Source: Meridianimarinicoccus aquatilis (GTDB lineage: Bacteria; Pseudomonadota; Alphaproteobacteria; Rhodobacterales; Rhodobacteraceae). From it: a stretch of DNA of 57,177 nucleotides. The position numbers and the translations under genes are program-made. The notes beneath the pieces are model-generated. The model worked only from the letters and a program-made list of their open reading frames with translations, was not told where the DNA came from and did no database searches. Shown here in pieces: positions 47,101-55,669 of the stretch. Position 1 is the stretch's first letter, and every line of letters begins with the position of its first letter. Where the stretch lies: the NCBI RefSeq assembly GCF_004358675.1, contig NZ_SMZO01000023.1:1-57177 (forward strand), in the 5' to 3' direction.

Positions 47101-48906
47101 CTAGCTCACATCGCGGCGGCGAAAGATGATCCGGTTCTCACCGTTGAAGATGAGTGGTTCGACGCCGTTTTTGTAGAGCTCGCGACAGAGATTGGCGGTA
47201 TCGCGTCGCAGCTCGTGAGCAAGATCGGCAGCCGCGATGTAGTGTTCGCCGAACGCTGCGACGGAGGTCGCATCGACCACCCGCCAGCGTTCGGAGGACC
47301 TTTTGGTCTTCGGAGCAGCACTCAAGTAGCCTGCGTTCACCAGATTGCGGATTGTTGCGGTATCGACCCTTAGCTTACCGGCAGCGTCCGACATGCTGAT
47401 CGCACCAGCTGAGCTCTGGCCTATGGCCGTTTTCGCCCGCTCGACAGATATCAGGAAATCGTTGAACCTTGCGTCTGCGCCCGCCGCGCAGCGTAGCGGA
47501 ATGTTGTGTTCGAAAATCAGATGCAGGAGTTCGAGGGTCGAACATTGGCACGCGGGCGTGGCCGCAATGAGAGAAACCTCATCATTGGCCGGTTCCAAAT
47601 CAGGGCGTGTTTGGCGGTATAAGCGACCGATAAAGGCGTCGAGATCCTCCCTTCGGAAATACGGCGCGTTTCGGGCCATCTCTCCTGCTTTCTTGATGAG
47701 CCCTTCCACGACGAACGTGCGCAGCAGGTGGATGTCCAGCCCGAGATAGTCTGCCGCATCGAACCCGCGTAGCACGCCGTTGGTTTCATTGGCGAGCTTT
47801 TGCAGCGTCGCCCGTGACGGGTAGCGGTGATAGGTGATGGCACCAGATTTTCCCGATTTCGAGATGTCGCCACGCTCCAAGAGCTTATGGCGCAGCATCC
47901 GTTCGTTGATGCCGTAGGCCTTCGCGCCTTTACGAAGGGAATACACCTGTTGCCTGTCGCAACGTATCCGCAGGACTGTGCTACCGACGAGCACGGGATA
48001 GGTCCGCAGGATGTAGTCGAAGACCGTCTGACGGATGTCATCGAAGGCGGCATCATCCTCACGCTGGGATAGCCAGGTCAGGAAAGAACCTGCAATCGCA
48101 CCGTAAGTGTGACAGCCAGGGCCTGGCTTTAAGCGAAGCTCTTCAAGCGCTGCGACCATCTGATCAGGTCCGTTGCATAGGACGTCGTATCCGGCTGCAC
48201 CGGCCTCAAGCCATTGTCGTTCGGTCGTTTCCGCTCGACTGGCTCTGGGGCCTCGCGTCAGCAAAAGGCCGAAATTTTCGCAAAGCTGTGCCGCGACATG
48301 GAACTCCAGCGTGTCGAGCCAACGGCCCGCAGACGTGCCATCCAATCGGCCAAGGAGGTAGCGCTCCAGAGATCGCGCTTCTTCGGCAACGATCTGGATG
48401 TCGTCTACGTCCATATTGTCGACCATCCGCGCGAAATCATAGCTGTGCTTGTGATGCGAGGGAGGCGGGACCTCGATCAACATGCAAGAATGCCGGGCGC
48501 AGGTTCGGATTGAAGTGAGTTGCCATGCCCCGAGATGAAACGGGCCATGGGCACCATACTCTGAAAGAGCTTCAGCGGCACATTTCGGGCATCCTCTGAT
48601 CGTGCTTCGGCTGTAGGCCGTGAACCTCGGCGCTTCTGCCCCCAGCTGATAATTCGTCTTCGACGGGGCGTGGGGCGTCCAGGTGCGGAGTTTAGTGTGA
48701 TCGCACCCGGCGAGTGCGGCAACCCGCTCGATCTCCACCGGGTCGCCGACCTTCAGAGCGCGATAGGAAATGCTCATGTCGGCGCAGAAAGACTGAAGGC
48801 TGGCGGTCCCGTTCTTCCGCGCGATGCGGGACGCAAGCGACGTCGCGCTTTCACCGGGTACCGGGGTGACGGTGAGGGGAAGCGGCTTGAGGGGTGACAA
48901 CATCAT
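47101..48906 (-). CDS. tniQ: TniQ/TnsD-family target-selection protein
   Basis: A 601-residue TniQ-family protein, the component that picks the insertion site. The N-terminal TniQ domain has a zinc-finger pattern C106-x2-C109 and C136-x2-H139-x-C141 around GAWQLTSIRTCARHSC. The C-terminal ~450 residues contain several HTH-like stretches, such as SMSDAAGKLRVDTATIRNLV and YIAAADLAHELRRDTANLCR. The length is nearer TnsD (about 500) than the short TniQ of Tn402 or CRISPR-linked elements (about 400). This suggests site-specific DNA binding. It overlaps tnsC by 4 nt. Confidence 0.88.
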   Translation of the reverse strand: MMLSPLKPLPLTVTPVPGESATSLASRIARKNGTASLQSFCADMSISYRALKVGDPVEIERVAALAGCDHTKLRTWTPHAPSKTNYQLGAEAPRFTAYSRSTIRGCPKCAAEALSEYGAHGPFHLGAWQLTSIRTCARHSCMLIEVPPPSHHKHSYDFARMVDNMDVDDIQIVAEEARSLERYLLGRLDGTSAGRWLDTLEFHVAAQLCENFGLLLTRGPRASRAETTERQWLEAGAAGYDVLCNGPDQMVAALEELRLKPGPGCHTYGAIAGSFLTWLSQREDDAAFDDIRQTVFDYILRTYPVLVGSTVLRIRCDRQQVYSLRKGAKAYGINERMLRHKLLERGDISKSGKSGAITYHRYPSRATLQKLANETNGVLRGFDAADYLGLDIHLLRTFVVEGLIKKAGEMARNAPYFRREDLDAFIGRLYRQTRPDLEPANDEVSLIAATPACQCSTLELLHLIFEHNIPLRCAAGADARFNDFLISVERAKTAIGQSSAGAISMSDAAGKLRVDTATIRNLVNAGYLSAAPKTKRSSERWRVVDATSVAAFGEHYIAAADLAHELRRDTANLCRELYKNGVEPLIFNGENRIIFRRRDVS

Positions 48907-49859
48907 GTGCGGTTCTCCCGAGAAAACACTTGGCGGGCGTCGATGCGCATGAAGTCCGGCACGACAAACGGGTTGAACTCGGCATCGCAGGAGGTCCGCC
49001 GATGGTAGGCCCTGATGAAATTGCGCTGGTTCAGCGTCTTCTGGCCTTGCAAGTAGGCATCCTCGATGGCGTCGAGGATCAGGACAATGGCGATGCCGAA
49101 CTGGTTTGCCGCAGCATGGACCACGCGTTCGCCGTGGGATAATTCCAGAACGTCATCCTCTGGTTCGAGCTGCGCCAGTTCGCAGTAGTTCTCGAGCAGG
49201 TCGAGAATATCATCACCATATGCAGCAGCGGATAGGCTCTCGAACCGAACGGTCCGCATGCGCCGAGCGAGCTGATGGTCGTGGTTGAGGATGTCTTCCA
49301 GCTCGTTTGTGCCCGACAGAATGATCCCAACTGGCCATTCCGGGTCCGTCATCAGAGTCTTCAGCATGGATGTCACTGAATCCAGCTCGTGCTTGGTGCC
49401 CCGCGACGCCAGGTCCTGCGCCTCGTCGAGATGCACGAACAAAACGCGCCGCTCCTTCAGGTGATGTTGGACCAGGTCCCAGATGTACCAAGCATGGCGA
49501 TCGGCACCGATGGGGTAGCCGAGCGCCCGAAGCAGCATCTGCCCGACGAATTTCAGCGTTGCGGGCGATGGTACCCGCAAACTGATGATGGTTGAATCTC
49601 CGTATCCCTGATCGGCCAGCCTCTGCCTTTCTTGGGCAAGAAGATGGGTGATTGCCGCGCTTTTTCCGGCCCCGGAGTGCCCGGACAGGGCAAGCCCTTG
49701 CGCCTCGCTGATACGGTCGGTCTGGATGTCTACGAGCCTTTTCTCAGCGAGGATGGAGAACCCTTCTGCCAGAGGAACGAAGCGCTCGTGATCGACGAAA
49801 TACGCCTTCAGTTCAGCGACCCGTTGTGCCGCTTGGGTGATCAGATCATTTCCCATCAT
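48903..49859 (-). CDS. tnsC: TnsC/TniB-family transposition AAA+ ATPase
   Basis: A 318-residue AAA+ regulator linking TniQ-bound target DNA to the transposase. Walker A GHSGAGKS (60-67), Walker B LFVHLDEAQDL (140-150) and the sensor region ILSGTNELED (180-189). The start is set at the ATG at 49859 (MMGNDLITQAAQRV), preceded by GGGGG, instead of a longer reading from 49976 that lies inside tnsB. This gives a 14-nt overlap with tnsB and a 4-nt overlap with tniQ. Confidence 0.9.
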   Translation of the reverse strand: MMGNDLITQAAQRVAELKAYFVDHERFVPLAEGFSILAEKRLVDIQTDRISEAQGLALSGHSGAGKSAAITHLLAQERQRLADQGYGDSTIISLRVPSPATLKFVGQMLLRALGYPIGADRHAWYIWDLVQHHLKERRVLFVHLDEAQDLASRGTKHELDSVTSMLKTLMTDPEWPVGIILSGTNELEDILNHDHQLARRMRTVRFESLSAAAYGDDILDLLENYCELAQLEPEDDVLELSHGERVVHAAANQFGIAIVLILDAIEDAYLQGQKTLNQRNFIRAYHRRTSCDAEFNPFVVPDFMRIDARQVFSRENRT

Positions 49860-51990
49860 TGAACCCCCAGCGTCTGCGGTTCTTGCTTCTCGTTCGACGC
49901 TCGGAGATCGGCCCGTCATCGTCGCTGTCCGGCTTCCGAGATGTGTCCGTTGGCGGAGTAATGGAGATTGCGTCATTAAGCAGGTCGTTGCTCGGCGGCA
50001 TGTATCCTAACCGCTGTTCATCAGAGCGGAGCGGATAGTGCAGTGCCGCATCTGCGCGGGCGACGTCCACGTCGGTCACATGGAAAGGGGTCAGGGCGCG
50101 CAGCGCGAATGCGCGGCGGTTCGCGTCCGATATCCGCGCGATAGCCCGCTGTACCTTGGGCGCGTCCAACTTCGCAGCACGCGCATGTGCGTGACGAACG
50201 GCCCGGATGCCCTCGCGCAGCTCATCGAAGCTCACGCCCTCAAAGCCGGGTTGATTGGCGAGCGCCGGATACCAAGTGGCTCCGACCTTGACGGCGATCC
50301 AGCCGATGTCCTGTAGATCGACCCTGATTTCCACCTCCCGTATGGGGGAGTGCAGATAGGCTTCCCGCAGCGCCTCGCAGCTATAGCTAAGCCCCGAGAA
50401 CAGTACGCCCTCGTCGTTGAGCTTCCGGGGCATCGGCCTGCCGAATGCCTTCCTGAGGGTCAAACCATCCGGCACCGGGGGCGTCCCGTGTTCAGCCACC
50501 AGCCGCTTCCAAGCTGCATTCGGGGTTTCCCCCTTCAGCGAGCCGTGTGGCTGGTTGTGATAGATATCAACGATATAGGTGAGCAGGACCTTGATCAGAT
50601 CATCGTCACACAGACAGGCGAGCATTTCTGAAGGATAGTCACCGCGATCAACCGTGTCGAAGAAGGTCCGGCCTGCCAGCAGCGGCATGAGCTGATGCCC
50701 GAGAGTGCGGAAGAAGGACTCGATGTGCCCCCGCATCCAAGGGATGCCAGCAGGCGGCAAGTGCGACGTGACCCCAAGTGACGCTACCGTTGCCTGGAAG
50801 GCATCCGAGACGAAGGCAGGCCCCATGTCGGTCACGAGGGGCCCGATCCCGCCATGATGATGCCATGTGCTCTCGCATTCGGCCGCCTGGGCCAGCGGGG
50901 TCTTGTCCTCAAAAATCTGCCGCAGCGCGCGGATTGCATCATCCGAGTTCGGATTGTCGGCCAGTCGCATCGACACGACACATTTCGTGGCGCAGTCGAT
51001 CGCAAGATACATCCAGCGCCGCCCTGTCTCGAATTTCCTCTGCCGATCCGGCGGCAGGTGCTCCCAGATGCCTGTCAGCGTCAGCAACGATATGACGTCG
51101 AGCTTGTTTTCATCCATCTCGACCCGCTCCATGGGGCGCACGACATCGGGACCGTTGCTGCTCATGGCAAATTTTCTGGCGGCCGCAGACGCGCCATGTC
51201 GTTTTGCGCAGACGTAGAATGGGTCGGCCGAACCCAATCGGCGTTTAACGCTGGAGGCAGAGGGGATCGTGAGCGGCGTTGCCCCCGCGCTGGCTCTGCG
51301 CGCGTTCTCTTCGGAGAACAGTGCCCGAGTCTCCTGAATAGACTGGACTTTGGTTGGTTGCTGCGTGTCGGCGTAAATCTCGATGACCTGGTTCATCAGG
51401 GCTTCCGCCTTTGGACACCAACGCCGGGTCCGATTACCGGATAGGTGAGTGGCCGGAATGAGCGAAAGTGCAGAGTAGCCTGCAGCCTGATAGGAGCGGA
51501 CCCACTGCAAGACCGTCCGGCTTCCCGGCAGCTTGCGAGTTTTTATTTCCTTGCCCGGTCGTATCTTGGCAAAGGCCGCTGCGCCTTCGCCAACGAGCCT
51601 GGCCGTCACTGATGCGAGCTGCGCTTTGGCCTGCTCATAGGCCCGCTGCGTGCGTTTGACGAGGCCCGCAGCTTCGAGAGCCAGGAAGGCGTCACAGACG
51701 GCCTTCCGCCAGATCACCAGCCGTGCGGTCTTTTCCGACAGTTCGCTGATGACCTGCACAGGTTTGTCGCGGCGCGCCTCTTGGGTGGCCCGGTCGAAAT
51801 ACCCGGCAAAGTAGGTCGTGTCCGGCCGACGCATCATCTCGGCGAGCTCCTGGTGGCAAAACGCCTCGGTTATCCCCGGCTGGCCGACGCGCTCGAAGGT
51901 GCCGCCTTTGTCGTCGATCTCAAGCGGGCGCATGGCGACGCCCGCAGTGGTGATCATGTCGGAGCTTGAGAAGCGAAAACGCAGGGTCAT
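49846..51990 (-). CDS. tnsB: TnsB-type DDE transposase (Mu/rve superfamily)
   Basis: A 714-residue DDE transposase that binds the end repeats and joins 3' ends to target DNA. Probable catalytic residues are D293 (VEMDENKLD), D388 (VTDMGPAF) and E424 (GHIESFFRTL). The C-terminal part has YHNQPHGSLKGETPNAAWKR and the Mu-transposase C-terminal beta-barrel. N-terminal HTH regions (about 85-260) should bind the ends. It overlaps tnsA by 4 nt and tnsC by 14 nt. Confidence 0.92.
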   Translation of the reverse strand: MTLRFRFSSSDMITTAGVAMRPLEIDDKGGTFERVGQPGITEAFCHQELAEMMRRPDTTYFAGYFDRATQEARRDKPVQVISELSEKTARLVIWRKAVCDAFLALEAAGLVKRTQRAYEQAKAQLASVTARLVGEGAAAFAKIRPGKEIKTRKLPGSRTVLQWVRSYQAAGYSALSLIPATHLSGNRTRRWCPKAEALMNQVIEIYADTQQPTKVQSIQETRALFSEENARRASAGATPLTIPSASSVKRRLGSADPFYVCAKRHGASAAARKFAMSSNGPDVVRPMERVEMDENKLDVISLLTLTGIWEHLPPDRQRKFETGRRWMYLAIDCATKCVVSMRLADNPNSDDAIRALRQIFEDKTPLAQAAECESTWHHHGGIGPLVTDMGPAFVSDAFQATVASLGVTSHLPPAGIPWMRGHIESFFRTLGHQLMPLLAGRTFFDTVDRGDYPSEMLACLCDDDLIKVLLTYIVDIYHNQPHGSLKGETPNAAWKRLVAEHGTPPVPDGLTLRKAFGRPMPRKLNDEGVLFSGLSYSCEALREAYLHSPIREVEIRVDLQDIGWIAVKVGATWYPALANQPGFEGVSFDELREGIRAVRHAHARAAKLDAPKVQRAIARISDANRRAFALRALTPFHVTDVDVARADAALHYPLRSDEQRLGYMPPSNDLLNDAISITPPTDTSRKPDSDDDGPISERRTRSKNRRRWGFNDGK

Positions 51991-52487
51991 GCCGCCACAT
52001 CCGTCAGAGAGGGACGTGACCAGGCGAGCTTCCGCGCCGCATCAGCGGCAGCCTGTCGGTCAATGTGCTGGTCCGTAACGAGCAGAACGCGATCCGCAAA
52101 TGACTTGGTTACTGCCGCAGAGACAGCTTCAAGCTCGGAAGCAAAGTTCAGCTTCAGCACACGCTGTATAGGTTTGACGGCCACAGCAATGCGCTCGCCG
52201 TCCGTTTTCGTGACCAAGAAATCGAAGACATGCCGCGCGGGGCGGCCGTTAGTGCCGACATAGGATATCGCCGGGGGTTGTTCACGGATGTGGTGCACGT
52301 CGTCGCGTACCAACATCAGGCAGAGGAAGGCGTATTCGAGCGCGCTCTCGAAGTGGATGATGCGCGGGTGCTCGAAGCCGGGCAGCAGTGCGACCATCGA
52401 GCCGCGAAGGCTCCCTTTTGAACGGCGCGCAGGCACTCGGGTCGCGTGGCTCGGCTCCGGCCCGCGGTAGAACAAGGTGTTGTACAT
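51987..52487 (-). CDS. tnsA: TnsA-like endonuclease subunit
   Basis: A 166-residue protein matching the TnsA endonuclease that cuts the 5' ends in cut-and-paste Tn7 transposition. Likely PD-(D/E)xK residues: E47 in HFESALEYAF, D89 in HVFDFLV and K105 in VAVKP. Tn7 TnsA has Q-x-K where this has A103-x-K105. It is shorter than Tn7 TnsA (273 aa) and lacks its C-terminal domain. Its presence predicts simple insertions, not cointegrates. First gene of the tnsA-tnsB-tnsC-tniQ operon. Confidence 0.82.
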   Translation of the reverse strand: MYNTLFYRGPEPSHATRVPARRSKGSLRGSMVALLPGFEHPRIIHFESALEYAFLCLMLVRDDVHHIREQPPAISYVGTNGRPARHVFDFLVTKTDGERIAVAVKPIQRVLKLNFASELEAVSAAVTKSFADRVLLVTDQHIDRQAAADAARKLAWSRPSLTDVAA

Positions 52488-52664
52488 GATGTTTTGGAGC
52501 GCACCTCACCTGGGCGCTGACCCATGTGGATCGAAGCAGGCGCGGGGCGACATCCCCCTATGTTTGAGATGAGTTTGACTGCCCTGCCGAGAGACGCCCC
52601 GGCAGGTTGACTTTTCGTGAGACTCAGGGGATGAATAGGGGTTGGCTTCAAACGACGCTTATTC

Positions 52665-52698
52665 AAAAGGCCTTCCTGTTAGCGCAGGAAGGTCTTTT
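52665..52698 (-). terminator. Bidirectional hairpin terminator after the HTH gene
   Basis: A 14-bp stem (52665-52678 with 52685-52698, one G-T pair, loop TTAGCG) ends in four T on either strand. It lies 13 bp past the stop of the minus-strand HTH gene and about 180 bp before tnsA, so it should separate the regulator transcript from the tns operon. The rest of 52488-52664 contains no gene; it should hold the tnsA promoter, which I could not place. Confidence 0.8.
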
Positions 52699-52710
52699 CA
52701 TTTCCCGATG

Positions 52711-52971
52711 TCAGGTGTTGTTTGCCGCGCTGTCCTCCTCTGGTGCGTAACGGTCGGGGAAAAGCTCGGCCGGAGTCGTCTCGACTGCATCGGCAAGGGC
52801 TTTCTCGATTTTCGAAGACCTGCGCAGGCCTTGGCTGACCAGCGTAACCGTCGAACGCAGAACCTCCAGCTCGCGGGCGACTGAGGCAATGGATTTGCCA
52901 CGTAGACGTAGCTCCATTTTCAGTCGTTCATGAGCTGGGTTCACTGTGTGTGACATCGACGCTGTAACCAT
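52711..52971 (-). CDS. Ner/Nlp-like HTH transcriptional regulator
   Basis: An 86-residue DNA-binding protein with an HTH core RLRGKSIASVARELEVLRST (about 22-41) followed by LADAVETTPAELFPDRY. This ending is typical of the Ner/Nlp family (phage Mu Ner and sugar-fermentation-stimulation-like regulators). The start may be the second ATG at 52956 (MSHTVNPAHERLK). It sits upstream of tnsA on the same strand and divergent from the 203-residue protein, 152 bp apart, so it probably represses transposition genes or itself. Confidence 0.82.
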   Translation of the reverse strand: MVTASMSHTVNPAHERLKMELRLRGKSIASVARELEVLRSTVTLVSQGLRRSSKIEKALADAVETTPAELFPDRYAPEEDSAANNT

Positions 52972-53059
52972 GATTGCTGGAACTTCGTGATCCGGAGGGA
53001 ATCAGCTATCAACGAATCAGTCAAGGATAACTGTTTGGAATCATGTGGTTAAAAAGTGT

Positions 53060-53097
53060 GGCGAAATTTTCAAGATGGATGTCGGTAGAATTTCACC
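53060..53097 (+). promoter_or_regulatory. Inverted repeat in the divergent regulator spacer
   Basis: GGCGAAATT (53060-53068) and AATTTCACC (53089-53097) form an inverted repeat (8 of 9 matching, 20-bp gap) between the HTH gene and the divergent 203-residue protein. It lies 27 bp before the latter's ATG. Position and symmetry suit an operator for the Ner-like regulator; binding is inferred. Confidence 0.45.
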
Positions 53098-53123
53098 GGA
53101 GTTTTTAGTCAGAGGAAGGGTCT

Positions 53124-53735
53124 ATGGCCGAAGCAAAACGTCATCTGGAGGTTTGTGGTGACTTCGTCGTCGTCTTTACGGGTGGCGAAGGTCATGGTGT
53201 CCATCACTCTGAATTAATTGACTTGATGGCGCACAGCCGGTCGCTGGCTGAGGTTCGGGAGCGTTTCGCCGGCAGCCGATCCAATCTGATCGAGACGTTG
53301 AAGCATTTCGGCTATGATTTCGACGCGCTGCTCCAATCCCAGTTTCGCGAGGGGTATCGCGACACGGCCTTGGCGAAGCTACATCGCGTTGATCCGAAGT
53401 GGATCGCTCGCAAGCGGGAGGCACTGGGATTCCCGAACTCGCCGGGGCGGTCGCGTGTGGAGTTCTCATCTGAACAAGTGAGAATAGCATATGACGCCGC
53501 TGGCAGCTTCGCCGGTGCCGCAAGGTTGATGGGCATCGATAGGCAGACATTCAAGAAGTTATATGCCCAAGCGTTAGAGAAAATGGAGCCGGGGAATGAT
53601 GGCAATATAGACCAGTCTCCGGGCAATGACCGTTTCGCAAAGGCGCGCGCAGAAACGCGCCGCGTCGGCCACAGGGTTTGCTATTCGGAGGATGAGCTGA
53701 AGAAATTCTTCGACGACGAGTGGGGAGAGAGTTGA
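53124..53735 (+). CDS. Small protein with three HTH-like modules, unknown function
   Basis: A 203-residue protein I cannot assign. By eye it holds three HTH-like units: SLAEVRERFAGSRSNLIETL (40-59), DTALAKLHRVDPKWIARKRE (80-99) and SFAGAARLMGIDRQTFKKLY (128-147). An acidic C-terminal tail (YSEDELKKFFDDEWGES) follows. There is no catalytic motif or membrane segment. A good ribosome-binding site (AGGAAGGG) precedes the ATG. It is divergent from the Ner-like gene. Possible roles are activator of the tns or cargo genes, or a second target-site binder, since TniQ/TnsD C-termini are built of similar modules. All of this is inference. Confidence 0.7.
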   Translation: MAEAKRHLEVCGDFVVVFTGGEGHGVHHSELIDLMAHSRSLAEVRERFAGSRSNLIETLKHFGYDFDALLQSQFREGYRDTALAKLHRVDPKWIARKREALGFPNSPGRSRVEFSSEQVRIAYDAAGSFAGAARLMGIDRQTFKKLYAQALEKMEPGNDGNIDQSPGNDRFAKARAETRRVGHRVCYSEDELKKFFDDEWGES

Positions 53736-54151
53736 TCGCTTCATACAGTGGTCAGTGAAGAGCGATCTTGGCAATCAAAATGATCAGCAATGGCTATTCG
53801 GGCGTGCGATGCTCAGGCTGGAATGCGCAGGAAGCAGACATTGCCACTGACCCTGGAGGTCCCGCTGCACTCGATACTATCGGCCCGTTGCTGCCGTTCG
53901 CCGATGTGCTCAGTGCTGCGCCGCAGAGCCGCCAAATCGGACATTTATGCATTGCGCAGCGTTGTCGAAAGCGGAGCGGCAGCCAAGTGTGACCTTTTGC
54001 TCGTTCGCCGCAAGAGCCCGGTTCTCGCGGCGACTACGGAGACCTCTGTAGGTGGGATGGTTCCCAGACACATGCTTTCTTGCGTTACTTGCTGCTCTGT
54101 TGTTCTATTGCTGCAGCGTGAAGTTAGCTGAAGGGTAAAATCCTGTACTAC
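53736..54151 (+). other. Gene-free stretch before the ATPase-HNH pair
   Basis: About 416 bp with no supportable gene; a 113-codon ORF (53790-54131) has a skewed Arg/Cys/Ser composition and no similarity I recognise. The region should contain the promoter of the defence-like operon, but no clear -35/-10 pair stands out. A small RNA cannot be excluded. Confidence 0.45.
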
Positions 54152-55669
54152 GTGCTGAAAACAATGGCAGATCCGCCAACTCCAGGAGATTTCCTTCTCG
54201 TGGAAGACAATTGGGATGACTGGTTTACCTACGAAACCAAATATTATCTTTATTACTGCGATGCGGACGGAAAACTTGTCGAAATCGGCGCTATAAAAAT
54301 TGGCCAATTCGATATGAAAAAGGGGCAGCGCCGGCCCACTATACCCGAAAAATTTAATTTTCTCGGCGATGAATTTTTCTCCGTTGGCCAGAGAAAGAGT
54401 TACTACAGGACACTTCAGGAACTTAACGTTACAGATCAGACGCTAAAAGACTTGCGCGACATTGCTTACGACAATGATATCTTCCGCAAGGCCCGACATG
54501 AAGACGTTTTTGAAACCTCACTCCTACGCAGCGTAAAAGAGACAACTGTTCTGGGTGAGTATGCCCGGATTATCAGTGGTGCTGCGCCACTGACGCCTTA
54601 TGATTTTCGATATAGGGGGCCCGCACAGCTTTCAGCAGAACACGAGCCAGTAGAGCTATCCTTTAAGGTCACCCCTGAATCTGATCCGCCCTCAAACATT
54701 CATGTTCTCATTGGGCGGAACGGAATCGGAAAATCCTTCATGCTGAATGCGATGGTTCGCGCATTGGTTATGGATGGCGCAGATGAAGAAGGTGACGGCA
54801 AGTTTTATGCTGAGGAAAACCTTCTGGAAGAGGAAGGGTTCTCATCTATTATATCTGTTAGTTTTAGCGCCTTCGACAAGTTCGAGCCACTATCAGAAAG
54901 AATGATTCCAAAGAATGGCATTGGATATGCATATGTTGGACTAAAGAAGAAGAAACGCACTCAATCAGACGACCCTGGATTGAAGGACATATCCTCTCTT
55001 TCTCGCGAATTTAGCATTAGTGCGCGTAACTGCTTGGATGAGGGCAAGCTCACGCGGTGGCAACGTGCCTTGGACATGCTTGAGTCAGATCCAATCTTCA
55101 AAATTGCGAAAATATCTGAACTGGCAGAGATCAGCGATATCGAGGAATTTAAGAAGGTCGCGTCTTCCAGATTTCGAAACTTGAGCTCTGGACACAAAAT
55201 CGTTTTATTGACTGTCACGCGCTTGGTTGAGCTCGTAGCGGAGAGAAGTCTTGTTCTGCTTGACGAGCCTGAGGCACATTTGCACCCGCCGCTGCTCTCA
55301 GCCTTTGTTCGCAGTCTTTCCGATTTGCTAAACAACAGGAATGGAGTCGCTATAGTAGCAACGCATTCACCTGTCGTTTTGCAGGAGGTGCCAGCCAACT
55401 GCACATGGCTACTTGAACGGCATCACACCCTCATGACGGCGGAAAGACCATCAGCGGAGACGTTTGCTGAAAACGTAGGAATTCTCACTCATCGGATATT
55501 TGGTCTGGAGGTCGAAGAGGCCGGTTTTTTCAATCTTATTCGTGATGCAGTTCTCTCGCTTGGAGACTACGATGATATCATGGAAAAGTATGGGGGAAGC
55601 ATTGGTTCTGAAGGTCGCGGCTTAATTCGGAGCTTGATTGCCGTTCAAAATAAAAGGTCGAAAAAGTAA
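54152..55669 (+). CDS. OLD/SMC-like ABC ATPase, Septu PtuA-like, with N-terminal extension
   Basis: A 505-residue ATPase. Walker A GRNGIGKS (188-195), ABC signature NLSSGHK (343-349), Walker B LVLLDEPEAHLH (367-378) and H-loop ATHSP (403-407), as in AAA15/OLD-type ATPases of Septu, Gabija and related defence systems. The first ~180 residues form an extra module with DNWDDWFTYETKYYLYY and AIKIGQFDMKKGQRRP; PtuA normally has its Walker A near the N-terminus. The start is GTG at 54152 after AAGGG (long spacing); ATG 54164 is an alternative. Codon use is more AT-rich than the core genes. It overlaps the HNH gene by one base. Confidence 0.85.
   Translation: MLKTMADPPTPGDFLLVEDNWDDWFTYETKYYLYYCDADGKLVEIGAIKIGQFDMKKGQRRPTIPEKFNFLGDEFFSVGQRKSYYRTLQELNVTDQTLKDLRDIAYDNDIFRKARHEDVFETSLLRSVKETTVLGEYARIISGAAPLTPYDFRYRGPAQLSAEHEPVELSFKVTPESDPPSNIHVLIGRNGIGKSFMLNAMVRALVMDGADEEGDGKFYAEENLLEEEGFSSIISVSFSAFDKFEPLSERMIPKNGIGYAYVGLKKKKRTQSDDPGLKDISSLSREFSISARNCLDEGKLTRWQRALDMLESDPIFKIAKISELAEISDIEEFKKVASSRFRNLSSGHKIVLLTVTRLVELVAERSLVLLDEPEAHLHPPLLSAFVRSLSDLLNNRNGVAIVATHSPVVLQEVPANCTWLLERHHTLMTAERPSAETFAENVGILTHRIFGLEVEEAGFFNLIRDAVLSLGDYDDIMEKYGGSIGSEGRGLIRSLIAVQNKRSKK

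Noticed and set aside
53790-54131. 113-codon ORF between the multi-HTH gene and the ATPase
   Set aside because: Composition is Arg/Cys/Ser-skewed as in non-coding GC-rich DNA and no motif or ribosome-binding site supports it.
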